Notes: generated by a model from the letters alone, not told the origin. A DNA stretch of 6,014 nt from Deltaproteobacteria bacterium (GCA_030624945.1 JAUXJB010000101.1:1-6014), one strand, 5' to 3'; shown: positions 1-5,626, numbered from the stretch's first letter. Translations and numbers: made by a program.

Positions 1-1
1 C

Positions 2-418
2 GCCTTCCACCTGCTGTTTTTCGGATTCCTGGGCTGCCTCGCGAACGTGGCCTGGATCGCGTTCGTGCGTTCGCCGACCCCGTTGTTCGGCGCGGCTGTG
101 CTCCTGTCCCTGGTTCGGGTGTCCATGGCCTTCGCCATGGTCGGCTTCGTCGCCGGGGTCGCGGGCGGAGTTCTCAACAGACCCTCCGAATACCGCTACC
201 AGCGCAGCTCCGGGCCCATCTTGTGGGGCCTGACATGGTCCGTGATCGCGGCCGTGCCAGGAGCGGTTGCGGGAATCGCCCTCGCCTGGCTCGACTTCGG
301 CTTCCTGAGACTTCTACCCCGGCTCACCCCGGGTCTCGTGCTGGGCGCTTGCGTGGGAATCCTGGTGACGATCCTCACCTGGCGTTTCTCCACCCCGCGC
401 GTTCCCTCAGGCAAATAG
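2..418 (+). CDS. Multi-pass membrane protein, 3' part (N-terminus outside window)
   Basis: The reading frame is open from base 2, with no stop before TAG at 416-418, so this is the last 138 residues of a longer protein. A GTG at 47 could serve as a start, but hydrophobic sequence continues in frame upstream of it, so a gene entering from the left is more likely. The visible part is strongly hydrophobic, with about four membrane segments at roughly residues 1-22, 30-58, 73-96 and 103-127 of the partial product. They are rich in Gly, Ala, Leu and Val. A short polar loop (NRPSEYRYQRSS) and a basic tail ending in RVPSGK join or follow them. I recognise no family and no catalytic motif. It probably sits in the inner membrane. 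Its last 12 bases overlap the 3' end of the convergent VTT-domain gene. Confidence is good that it is coding; its function is unknown. Confidence 0.6.
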   Translation, partial: AFHLLFFGFLGCLANVAWIAFVRSPTPLFGAAVLLSLVRVSMAFAMVGFVAGVAGGVLNRPSEYRYQRSSGPILWGLTWSVIAAVPGAVAGIALAWLDFGFLRLLPRLTPGLVLGACVGILVTILTWRFSTPRVPSGK

Positions 419-973
419 CCAGTCGAAGAACAGCGCGGCCCCGGCAACCGGCAGCAGGAGCCCCAGCGCCGATCCGATCAGGTAGTGCCGGAAGCGGATG
501 CTCGAGAGGGCGAGTGCGTAGTTCAGCGGAGGCGCCAGCCAGAGCAGCGTACGCAAGACGATCACGGTGGTGACCGGCCTCTCGTCCAGGCGCGCGAGCA
601 TCCGTCTCACGAAGGGTCGCTCGATCTCGGCGAGGAGCTGTCCGCCGAGCGCCCGCACGAGCACGAAGCTCACGCAGACCGAGAAGACCGCCGCCAGGAG
701 GCTCACCCCAAAGCCCCAGAGCGTTCCGTAGGCGAGGATGCCCGCACCGACGAAGATCATCCCCGGTACGTGAATCAGCTCGCCCAGCGCGAACACCAGC
801 GCAAAGAGCCCGACTCCCCACACGCCGGCTTCGAGCACCGCTGCGCGAATACCCTCGACGTCGATCCGGTCGAGAGCACCGGTCATGCGCAGAGCGAGAT
901 ACGCCGCGCCCGTGACCAGGACGAGACCGACGATGCGCATCCAGCGCGCTCTCTGGCTCGGTTGCTCAGCCAC
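407..973 (-). CDS. TVP38/TMEM64 family (VTT-domain, DedA-like) inner-membrane protein
   Basis: This 188-residue protein fits the TVP38/TMEM64 group of the DedA superfamily, whose members are thought to scramble or transport lipids or support membrane homeostasis. A membrane segment at residues 13-32 leads into the VTT core. The core has a Gly/Pro re-entrant region (E65-L-I-H-V-P-G71, F74-V-G-A-G78), a hydrophobic segment at about 84-106 ending in R107-A-L-G-G, and an amphipathic stretch with E118-R-P-F. The family-typical R141-x6-P148-P-L-N-Y152 follows, then a last membrane segment at about 165-187. The length is near the short end for the family (about 190-230). The assigned start is GTG at 971-973 with no clear Shine-Dalgarno. 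An ATG at residue 12 (938-940), preceded by AGAGAG nine bases upstream, is a credible alternative giving 177 residues. The gene converges on the partial membrane gene with a 12-base overlap. The family call is from motif pattern; the substrate is unknown. Confidence 0.85.
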   Translation of the reverse strand: MAEQPSQRARWMRIVGLVLVTGAAYLALRMTGALDRIDVEGIRAAVLEAGVWGVGLFALVFALGELIHVPGMIFVGAGILAYGTLWGFGVSLLAAVFSVCVSFVLVRALGGQLLAEIERPFVRRMLARLDERPVTTVIVLRTLLWLAPPLNYALALSSIRFRHYLIGSALGLLLPVAGAALFFDWLFA

Positions 974-985
974 ACCGAAGCGCAG

Positions 986-1020
986 GATACCAGGGCGCTT
1001 CCGACGGCGTGCCTGGTGTC
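986..1020. terminator. Inverted repeat in CheX-like/VTT intergenic gap
   Basis: Arms GATACCAGG (986-994) and CCTGGTGTC (1012-1020) pair over nine positions, with one G-U on the plus strand or one C-A mismatch on the minus strand. CGC (996-998) and GCG (1007-1009) extend the stem inside. It lies downstream of the CheX-like gene stop and 12 bases before the VTT-gene GTG. It could be a transcription terminator for the former or leader structure for the latter. No T-run follows on either strand. Confidence 0.35.
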
Positions 1021-1022
1021 GT

Positions 1023-1046
1023 GTTCCCGGAGCGCGCTCCCGGAAC
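1023..1046. terminator. Imperfect palindrome just after the CheX-like gene stop
   Basis: GTTCC (1023-1027) pairs with GGAAC (1042-1046), and the inner GGAGCG and CGCTCC (1029-1040) form a perfect palindrome. A single C-C mismatch (1028/1041) interrupts the stem. Read on the minus strand it begins six bases after the TAG stop at 1055-1053. That position suits a terminator or an mRNA 3'-end stabiliser, but it lacks the U-tract of a canonical intrinsic terminator. Confidence 0.4.
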
Positions 1047-1052
1047 AGGACC

Positions 1053-1874
1053 CTAGGCGAAGATCAGGAGCCCGCGCCCGTAGTGGAAGGCGAGCTCGAA
1101 CGCGCAACCCGGGCCGGGTGTGGCACAGGGGTCGGGCTCTCCGGCCCGCGGGCTCTGGCCTTCCTCCTCGAGGTGCGGGAGGACGTTCCTGGCCAGGGCG
1201 GTGAGCAGCTCACCGAGCCCGCGTTCCAGCCAGACGCGGTCGTCGCTCTCGGGTATCCCCACGAGGGCCATCGCGATCGCCTCCGCAGCGCCCCGGTCTA
1301 CAGCGAGCCCCAGCTGCAGGGCGCACTCCCCTTCGATCGAGAGCGTCGCCGCGTACTCGTATTCCGAGCTTCCGTCCCAGACGCGATCCTCGCCCAGCTT
1401 GACCGGGGCGTTGAGCGCGCGCAGAGCGACCTTCGGCAGCAACTCGAGCGTCCGCTCCGCGAGAGCGACACCGCGCAGCGGCTCGGGGAGCTGGCGGTTC
1501 TCGAGTGCGTAGACGCGCTGCTCCGTCTCGAACAGATCGAGCAACCGCTTGAGCCGGTCCCGGTCCAGAGCCCCGATCTCGACCAGCGCCTCGCCGACGC
1601 GAATCTGCGACGCCTCCTGGCGCGCGAGGAGCTCGGATACCTGGTCTCGCGTGAGGAACTCGAACTCCACCGCGAGCTCCCCGAAGAAGCGGTCCGTCCA
1701 GCGCTGGGCCAGGTTGATCCGCTCGGCCTGCTCCTCGGTGAGGTATCCGCACCAGGTCGCCCACTCGCCGAACTTGCGGTTCCGCTCGGCCTGCAGGTCG
1801 AGCGCCTCCCGCAGGTCGGCCTCGCCGACCTCGCCCGAGTCGATCAGAAACTGGCCGAAGAACCTGACGGACAT
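1053..1874 (-). CDS. Tandem MshEN-type (c-di-GMP-binding-like) repeats fused to CheX-like domain
   Basis: This predicted cytoplasmic protein has 273 residues. The start chosen is ATG at 1874-1872, preceded by GAGGAGG about 12 bases upstream. An in-frame ATG at 1955 would add 27 basic residues that do not fit the domain. Residues 5-120 hold four copies of a F/V-G-x-(10-15)-L/V-x4-(L/I)-x-(L/A)-x-x-Q pattern with an exact 29-residue period: Gly7, 36, 65, 94; hydrophobic 16, 45, 74, 103; Gln28, 57, 86, with Phe at 115. This matches two consecutive MshEN (T2SSE N-terminal) domains, a fold that binds cyclic-di-GMP in MshE-type ATPases. No ATPase follows. Instead residues about 130-273 resemble CheX, a CheY-P phosphatase fold: a beta-rich segment around 172-192 and the G-E-x2-x-x-x-A-x-N helix at 221-230. 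At the catalytic E-x2-N position the sequence is E222-L-L-T225, so Asn is missing and phosphatase activity is doubtful. No chemotaxis genes are nearby. The gene is divergent from the sulfite reductase operon. Domain calls are from pattern recognition; the role is inferred to be c-di-GMP-responsive protein-protein signalling. Confidence 0.75.
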   Translation of the reverse strand: MSVRFFGQFLIDSGEVGEADLREALDLQAERNRKFGEWATWCGYLTEEQAERINLAQRWTDRFFGELAVEFEFLTRDQVSELLARQEASQIRVGEALVEIGALDRDRLKRLLDLFETEQRVYALENRQLPEPLRGVALAERTLELLPKVALRALNAPVKLGEDRVWDGSSEYEYAATLSIEGECALQLGLAVDRGAAEAIAMALVGIPESDDRVWLERGLGELLTALARNVLPHLEEEGQSPRAGEPDPCATPGPGCAFELAFHYGRGLLIFA

Positions 1875-1991
1875 TGTGAGACAGCGCCTCCTCACAGGCG
1901 CGAATCGACGCGAGCGAGGCGGATCTTTACGGACCGCGTGCTGCCTGAGAGCCACTGGGCCCGTTTGCGGTACTATCTGGACAAGGGATTC

Positions 1992-2004
1992 GGGCGAGGC
2001 GCCC
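1992..2004 (+). promoter_or_regulatory. Small hairpin in the leader of the sulfite reductase operon
   Basis: GGGCG (1992-1996) and CGCCC (2000-2004) form a perfect five-pair stem with an AGG loop. AGGG (1984-1987) can pair with CCCT (2011-2014) below an internal loop. The hairpin ends 41 bases before the DUF2849 ATG, in the 171-base gap shared with the divergent CheX-like gene. TACTAT at 1971-1976 resembles a -10 box, but I see no -35 at proper spacing. The role is unproven; it could be leader structure or chance in GC-rich DNA. Confidence 0.25.
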
Positions 2005-2045
2005 CTGTTCCCCTAAGTATTCGAACTTCCTCGGGAAAGGCACTC

Positions 2046-2339
2046 ATGCCCCAGGCGGTGATCGCCAGTCGCCTGCGCGACGGCAGAGCGGTCTTCCTCG
2101 ACCGTAACGGACGCTGGGTGGAGTTCATCCAAGATAGTCGGATCGCCCAGAGCGAGCCCGAAGGCGAGGAGATCATGGAGAGCGCCAGGCGCTCGGAGGA
2201 GCGGCAGGAGATCGTGGATCCCTACCTGATCGACGTCGTCGTGGACGGCGAGGCGGTCCGGCCCGTCCTGAACCGCGAGATCATCCGGGCCGCCGGCCCG
2301 ACCATCCGCACGGACCTCGGCAGGCAGGCGAAGAGGTAG
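2046..2339 (+). CDS. DUF2849 family protein, sulfite reductase operon partner
   Basis: This is a small soluble protein of 97 residues, with ATG at 2046 preceded by GGGAAAGG at a spacing of about five bases. The frame is open far upstream by chance, but recognisable family sequence begins at this ATG. The N-terminal part, A7-S-R-L-R-D-G-R-A-V-F-L-D, then a W24-V-E core and the C-terminal E55-I-V-D-P-Y-L-I-D-V-V and R77-E-x-I-R-A-A-G-P-T86 are the hallmark segments of DUF2849. Proteins of this family are repeatedly encoded directly before a CysI-type nitrite/sulfite reductase in Proteobacteria, as here, where only seven bases separate the two genes. Its biochemical function is not established. 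From context it is inferred to assist the reductase, for example in cofactor loading, electron delivery or regulation. There is no signal peptide, no membrane segment and no Cys, so it does not itself hold a cysteine-ligated iron-sulfur cluster. Confidence 0.88.
   Translation: MPQAVIASRLRDGRAVFLDRNGRWVEFIQDSRIAQSEPEGEEIMESARRSEERQEIVDPYLIDVVVDGEAVRPVLNREIIRAAGPTIRTDLGRQAKR
2333..2337 (+). promoter_or_regulatory. Ribosome binding site of cysI inside the DUF2849 gene end
   Basis: GAGGT at 2333-2337 overlaps the first base of the DUF2849 TAG (2337-2339) and sits nine bases before the cysI ATG at 2347. It supports that start and suggests translational coupling of the two genes. Confidence 0.6.
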
Positions 2340-2346
2340 GGCCGGC

Positions 2347-3999
2347 ATGTATCGATACGACGAATTCGATCGCAGGCTGGTCGACGAGCGCGTCGAGCAG
2401 TTCCGGCGTCAGGTCAAGCGACGACTCGATGGAGAGCTCAGCGAGGATCAGTTCAAGCCGCTTCGCCTCCTGAACGGCCTCTACCTGCAGCTGCACGCCT
2501 ACATGCTGCGGATCGCCATCCCCTACGGGTGCCTGTCGGCGATCCAGCTGCGCAAGCTCGCCCACATCGGGCGGCGCTACGACAAGGGCTACGGTCACTT
2601 CACCACCCGTCAGAACCTCCAGTTCCACTGGATCAAGCTGGAGGAGACCCCCGATATCCTGGCGGAGCTGGCCGAGGTCGAGATGCACGGCATCCAGACC
2701 AGTGGAAACTCGTTCCGCAACACCACCACGGACCAGTACGCGGGGGCCGCGGCCGACGAGCTCGAGGACCCGCGCAGCTACTGCGAGATCATCCGCCAGT
2801 GGTCGACCCTGCATCCGGAGTTCTCGTTCCTGCCGCGCAAGTTCAAGATCGCGGTCACCACGACGCCACACGACCGGGCGGCGGTGAAGGTCCACGACAT
2901 CGGCCTGCGCATGCTGCGCAACGAGGCGGGAGAGAACGGCTTCGAGGTGATGGTGGGCGGCGGGCTCGGACGCACACCGTTCGTGGGCAAGGTCATCCGC
3001 GATTTCCTCCCCAAGCAGCACCTCCTGTCCTACCTGGAGGCCATCCTGCGGGTCTACAACCAGCTCGGCCGGCGCGACAATTTGTTCAAGGCGCGGATCA
3101 AGATCCTGGTGCAGCAGACCGGAACGGAGAAGTTTGCGAAGCTCGTGGAAGAGGAGTGGGAGCAGATCAAGGACGGCGCGCTGCAGCTCCCCCGCGAGGA
3201 GATCGAGAGGATCGCGAGCTATTTCGCTCCCCCGAGCTACGAGGAGCTGGACGCGCAGGTCCCGGAGTTCGAGGCGAAGATCGCCGAGAATCCCGACTTC
3301 CAGACCTGGGTGAAGACGAACGTCTTCCCCCACAAGCAGCCGGGCTACGCGATCGCGAACCTCTCGCTCAAGCCGGTGGGGGGCACGCCTGGGGACATGA
3401 GCTCGGAACAGATGGACGCGGTGGCCGACCTCGCGGACCTCTACAGCTTCGGCGAGATCCGTGTCAGCCATCGTCAGAACCTGGTGCTGCCGTACGTGAA
3501 GCGGGCCGATCTGTACTCGCTCTGGGAGCAGCTCTCGCCGCTCGGGCTGGCCACACCCAACATCGGTCTCACCTCGGACATCATCTGCTGTCCCGGTCTC
3601 GACTACTGCGGTCTCGCGACGGCCCGCTCGATCCCGATCGCCGAGGAGATCAGCGAGCGCTTCGACGACCTGGACCGGCTGCACGAGATCGGAGAGGTCG
3701 AGATCAAGATCTCGGGCTGCATCAACGCCTGCGGCCACCACCACGTGGGGCACATCGGGATCCTCGGCCTCGACAAGGCGGGCGAGGAGTTCTACCAGCT
3801 GACCCTCGGCGGTGCGGCGGACGAGGACGCATCGCTCGGCAAGGTCGTCGGTCCGGGCTTCTCCGGCGACGAGATCGTCGACGCGGTGGAGACCGTGCTG
3901 GATACCTACGTCAGCATCCGCGACGAGGGAGAGCGCTTCATCGAGACCTTCCGGCGAGTGGGCATGGCTCCCTTCAAGGAAGGGCTGTACCCCAAGTAG
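2347..3999 (+). CDS. cysI: Siroheme-[4Fe-4S] nitrite/sulfite reductase, CysI-type hemoprotein
   Basis: This cytoplasmic enzyme has 550 residues, normal for the family, and is predicted to reduce sulfite to sulfide with six electrons in assimilatory sulfate reduction. The duplicated architecture is visible. An N-terminal ferredoxin-like half domain (about 48-122) contains H84-F-T-T-R-Q-N-L-Q-F-H-W95. The first siroheme domain is at about 128-290 with G-G-G-L-G-R-T-P. The second half domain (about 335-395) has the echo R372-V-S-H-R-Q-N378, and the C-terminal cluster domain follows. The four cluster/siroheme Cys ligands are present: C415-P-G-x3-C421 and C458-I-N-A-C462, the latter within S-G-C-I-N-A-C-G-H-H-H. 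Conserved Arg and Lys residues around the siroheme carboxylates are in place. The family also includes nitrite reductases; the DUF2849 and DUF934 neighbours favour sulfite. No NADPH flavoprotein subunit (CysJ) is adjacent, so a ferredoxin-type donor is inferred. Start and length agree with homologues known to begin MYRYDEFD. Confidence 0.95.
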   Translation: MYRYDEFDRRLVDERVEQFRRQVKRRLDGELSEDQFKPLRLLNGLYLQLHAYMLRIAIPYGCLSAIQLRKLAHIGRRYDKGYGHFTTRQNLQFHWIKLEETPDILAELAEVEMHGIQTSGNSFRNTTTDQYAGAAADELEDPRSYCEIIRQWSTLHPEFSFLPRKFKIAVTTTPHDRAAVKVHDIGLRMLRNEAGENGFEVMVGGGLGRTPFVGKVIRDFLPKQHLLSYLEAILRVYNQLGRRDNLFKARIKILVQQTGTEKFAKLVEEEWEQIKDGALQLPREEIERIASYFAPPSYEELDAQVPEFEAKIAENPDFQTWVKTNVFPHKQPGYAIANLSLKPVGGTPGDMSSEQMDAVADLADLYSFGEIRVSHRQNLVLPYVKRADLYSLWEQLSPLGLATPNIGLTSDIICCPGLDYCGLATARSIPIAEEISERFDDLDRLHEIGEVEIKISGCINACGHHHVGHIGILGLDKAGEEFYQLTLGGAADEDASLGKVVGPGFSGDEIVDAVETVLDTYVSIRDEGERFIETFRRVGMAPFKEGLYPK

Positions 4000-4001
4000 C
4001 C

Positions 4002-4496
4002 ATGGCACTCATCGTGGAAGGAAAGCTCGTGGAGGACCGGTGGATCGCCCTTGGCGACGAGGCCCCCCTCCCGGGCGGGGATCCCATCATCGTGAGCCTG
4101 GCGCGCTGGCGCACGGAGCGGGACGAGCTGGTCGGGCGCGGGGGACCCCTTGGAATCCGCCTCCACAGTGACGAGTCACCGGCGCAGATCGCCGACGACC
4201 TGAAACACTTCGAGCTCGTCGCGCTCGAATTCCCCGCGTTCCGGGACGGCCGGGCGTACTCCTACGCGCGCCTGCTCCGCGAGCGCTACGGCTTCGGGGG
4301 AGAGGTCCGGGCCGTGGGAGACGTGCTGCTCGAGCAGCTGCTCTTCATGCACCGCTGTGGCTTCAACGCGTTCGAGATCTCGAGCGAGCATCCCGTGGAC
4401 GACTGGGTCACCGCGACCTCGGAGATCGGCGTGTGGTACCAGCCGACCGGCGACGGGCGCGAGACCATCATGGCCATGCGCCGCGCGCGAGGCTAG
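4002..4496 (+). CDS. DUF934 family protein, third gene of sulfite reductase operon
   Basis: This soluble protein of 164 residues starts two bases after the cysI stop. Its only purine-rich upstream stretch (AAGGAAGGG, 3976-3984) is about 17 bases away, so translation probably depends on coupling to cysI. The DUF934 signature is clear: F80-R-D-G-R84, S87-Y-A-R-L-L-R-E-R95, Y-G-F-G-G-E-V-R-A-V-G-D-V-L109, then E111-Q-L and R118-C-G-F121-x2-F. The family is annotated in databases as of unknown function, but it is consistently located after CysI and before CysH in proteobacterial sulfate assimilation operons. The invariant Arg-rich centre suggests an anionic ligand or partner, which is inference only. 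Here no cysH follows; the next gene is on the opposite strand and the two stop codons share CTAG. The product has a single Cys (119), so it is not a cluster protein. Confidence 0.9.
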   Translation: MALIVEGKLVEDRWIALGDEAPLPGGDPIIVSLARWRTERDELVGRGGPLGIRLHSDESPAQIADDLKHFELVALEFPAFRDGRAYSYARLLRERYGFGGEVRAVGDVLLEQLLFMHRCGFNAFEISSEHPVDDWVTATSEIGVWYQPTGDGRETIMAMRRARG

Positions 4497-5467
4497 CCCG
4501 TCTCCTCGTCGTCGTTCACTTCCGACGCGATCACCACACAGTTGCGACCCTTGCTCTTAGCGGAGTAGAGAGCCACGTCCGCGAGCTGGACCACTCCCTG
4601 CCAGCGCCACTGCGGCTCAGCGGGCGATGCGCTGGCCACGCCGCAGCTCACGGTGACGATCCCCGGAGCCGACTCCGCATGCGGGATTTCGAGAGTGCGA
4701 ACACCCTCGCAGATTCTCTCGCCAGCGCGTATGGCCTCTTCCATGACCGTCTCGGGCAGCACCACGAGGAGCTCCTCACCACCGAAGCGAAACACCTGGT
4801 CGGCACCCCGCAGCACCTCGACGAGACGTTGCGCGATGCGCTTCAGCACTCGGTCTCCGGCGAGATGACCGTAGTGGTCGTTGTAGAGCTTGAAGTGATC
4901 GACGTCGCACATCGCCAGGGAGTACGGTTTGCCCTCGCGCTGGAGCTGCTCGTGAGTCGAGACGAGCCGCTCCTCCATCCAGCGCCGGTTCCCGATGCCC
5001 AGCATGCCGTCGAGCTTCGCGAGCTTGTCGAGGCGCTTGTTCGCCGTCGACAGATGCACGGTCTGCTCCTCGACGAGCTCCTGGATGAGGCGCCTGCTCA
5101 GGAGCTCGTTCTGGGTCACGACCCCTTGAATCCGACCGTCGTCGCCAACGACCGGGAAATAGCGAATGTGCACGCTCTGCGCCCGGACCGCGGACTCCTC
5201 CAGGCTGTCGCTCGCTCGGATGATCGTAACGGGCGACGACATCACGTCGGCCGCGACCTGACGGTCCTCCTTACCTGCCAGCACCCGGGCCGCGATCTCC
5301 ACCGCGTCCCGCTCCGTGATCATGCCGACCGGAACGTCATCCTCACACACGGGGACACAACCGATGCGGTTCTTGTGCAGCATGGACAGGAGGTCGGCGA
5401 GCGTGTCCTCCGGACTCGCGCAGAGGACGTCCTTGCTCATGATGCTCTCGATGCTGCCGTAGCCCAT
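4493..5467 (-). CDS. Cytoplasmic diguanylate cyclase with tandem CBS domains (CBS-CBS-GGDEF)
   Basis: This protein has 324 residues and no membrane segment. CBS domain 1 spans about 5-62 (I9-M-S-K-D-V-L, then G48-M-I-T-E-R-D54). CBS domain 2 spans about 72-128 (V75-M-S-S-P-V, then G115-V-V-T-Q-N-E). A helical linker (129-150) resembles the signalling helix before many GGDEF domains, and GGDEF covers about 150-315. Catalytic features are present: D188-V-D190-H-F-K-x2-N-D, G200-H-L-A-G-D205 and the active-site loop G229-G-E-E-L233. A product-inhibition I-site, R220-G-A-D223, sits at the standard five-residue distance. The usual D-x-L-T-G-L-x-N-R-R entry motif is D153-G-M-L-G-I-G-N-R-R, with Leu for Thr. 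The predicted reaction is two GTP to cyclic-di-GMP, probably gated by an adenine nucleotide on the CBS pair. ATG at 5467 is preferred because the N-terminal residues complete CBS 1. No independent terminator separates it from the convergent DUF934 gene. Confidence 0.93.
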   Translation of the reverse strand: MGYGSIESIMSKDVLCASPEDTLADLLSMLHKNRIGCVPVCEDDVPVGMITERDAVEIAARVLAGKEDRQVAADVMSSPVTIIRASDSLEESAVRAQSVHIRYFPVVGDDGRIQGVVTQNELLSRRLIQELVEEQTVHLSTANKRLDKLAKLDGMLGIGNRRWMEERLVSTHEQLQREGKPYSLAMCDVDHFKLYNDHYGHLAGDRVLKRIAQRLVEVLRGADQVFRFGGEELLVVLPETVMEEAIRAGERICEGVRTLEIPHAESAPGIVTVSCGVASASPAEPQWRWQGVVQLADVALYSAKSKGRNCVVIASEVNDDEETG

Positions 5468-5484
5468 GGCTCCCCAGAGGAGCC
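5468..5484 (-). promoter_or_regulatory. Hairpin abutting the start codon of the CBS-GGDEF gene
   Basis: GGCTCC (5468-5473) and GGAGCC (5479-5484) are a perfect six-base inverted repeat with a five-base spacer, directly touching the ATG on the minus strand. The only Shine-Dalgarno-like purines (GGGGAG) lie inside the 3' arm, two bases from the ATG. If the hairpin forms, it would mask ribosome access. The structure is seen in sequence; regulation is inference. Confidence 0.35.
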
Positions 5485-5583
5485 CTTCGGCCTGCGGTCG
5501 CGAGAAGCTGACCCCCTACTAAGAGACTTGAGAGACGATAGAGCAGATTTGTGGCGGATCGCCGATAAGGACAACGCGGACGG

Positions 5584-5626
5584 TCCCCGCCACGCAAGTT
5601 GGTGTCACCGACCGGCAGACCGGGGA
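5584..5626 (+). promoter_or_regulatory. Candidate structured RNA in the protease 5' leader (divergent region)
   Basis: TCCCCG (5584-5589) pairs perfectly with CGGGGA (5621-5626). Inside is a second stem, GTTGGT (5598-5603) with ACCGAC (5607-5612), with one G-U and a three-base loop. The two stems are separated by eight unpaired bases on each side (CCACGCAA and CGGCAGAC). The symmetric internal loop with an ACGCAA segment resembles a folded leader element, but it does not match any riboswitch consensus I can recall. A small GGCG/CGCC hairpin (5553-5563) lies just upstream. The element ends 51 bases before the protease ATG. It could equally belong to the divergent CBS-GGDEF leader, or be chance. 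Confidence 0.25.

Noticed and set aside
1953..1976. Sigma-54 or sigma-70 promoter before the sulfite reductase operon
   Set aside because: TGG and TGC boxes are present but the GG-to-GC spacing is eight rather than ten. TACTAT has no acceptable -35 at 16-18 bases.
885..2045. A long plus-strand frame upstream of and in phase with the DUF2849 gene
   Set aside because: It is antisense to the VTT and CheX-like genes, and family-like sequence starts only at 2046 after a good ribosome site.
2529..4001. A long plus-strand open frame overlapping cysI and running into DUF934
   Set aside because: It is only the open third frame. Its Arg/Gly/Pro-rich translation has no domain, and real DUF934 sequence begins at the ATG at 4002.
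2281..4008. A 575-residue open frame on the minus strand
   Set aside because: It lies wholly antisense to cysI, whose family motifs and cluster cysteines are complete. The translation is a low-complexity Leu/Val/Asp/Arg-rich product of GC-rich codon bias.
4452..4502. Seven-base inverted repeat (GACGGGC and GCCCGTC) around the convergent stop codons
   Set aside because: The loop would be 37 bases and lies mostly in coding sequence with no T-run, so chance pairing in GC-rich DNA is likelier than a terminator.
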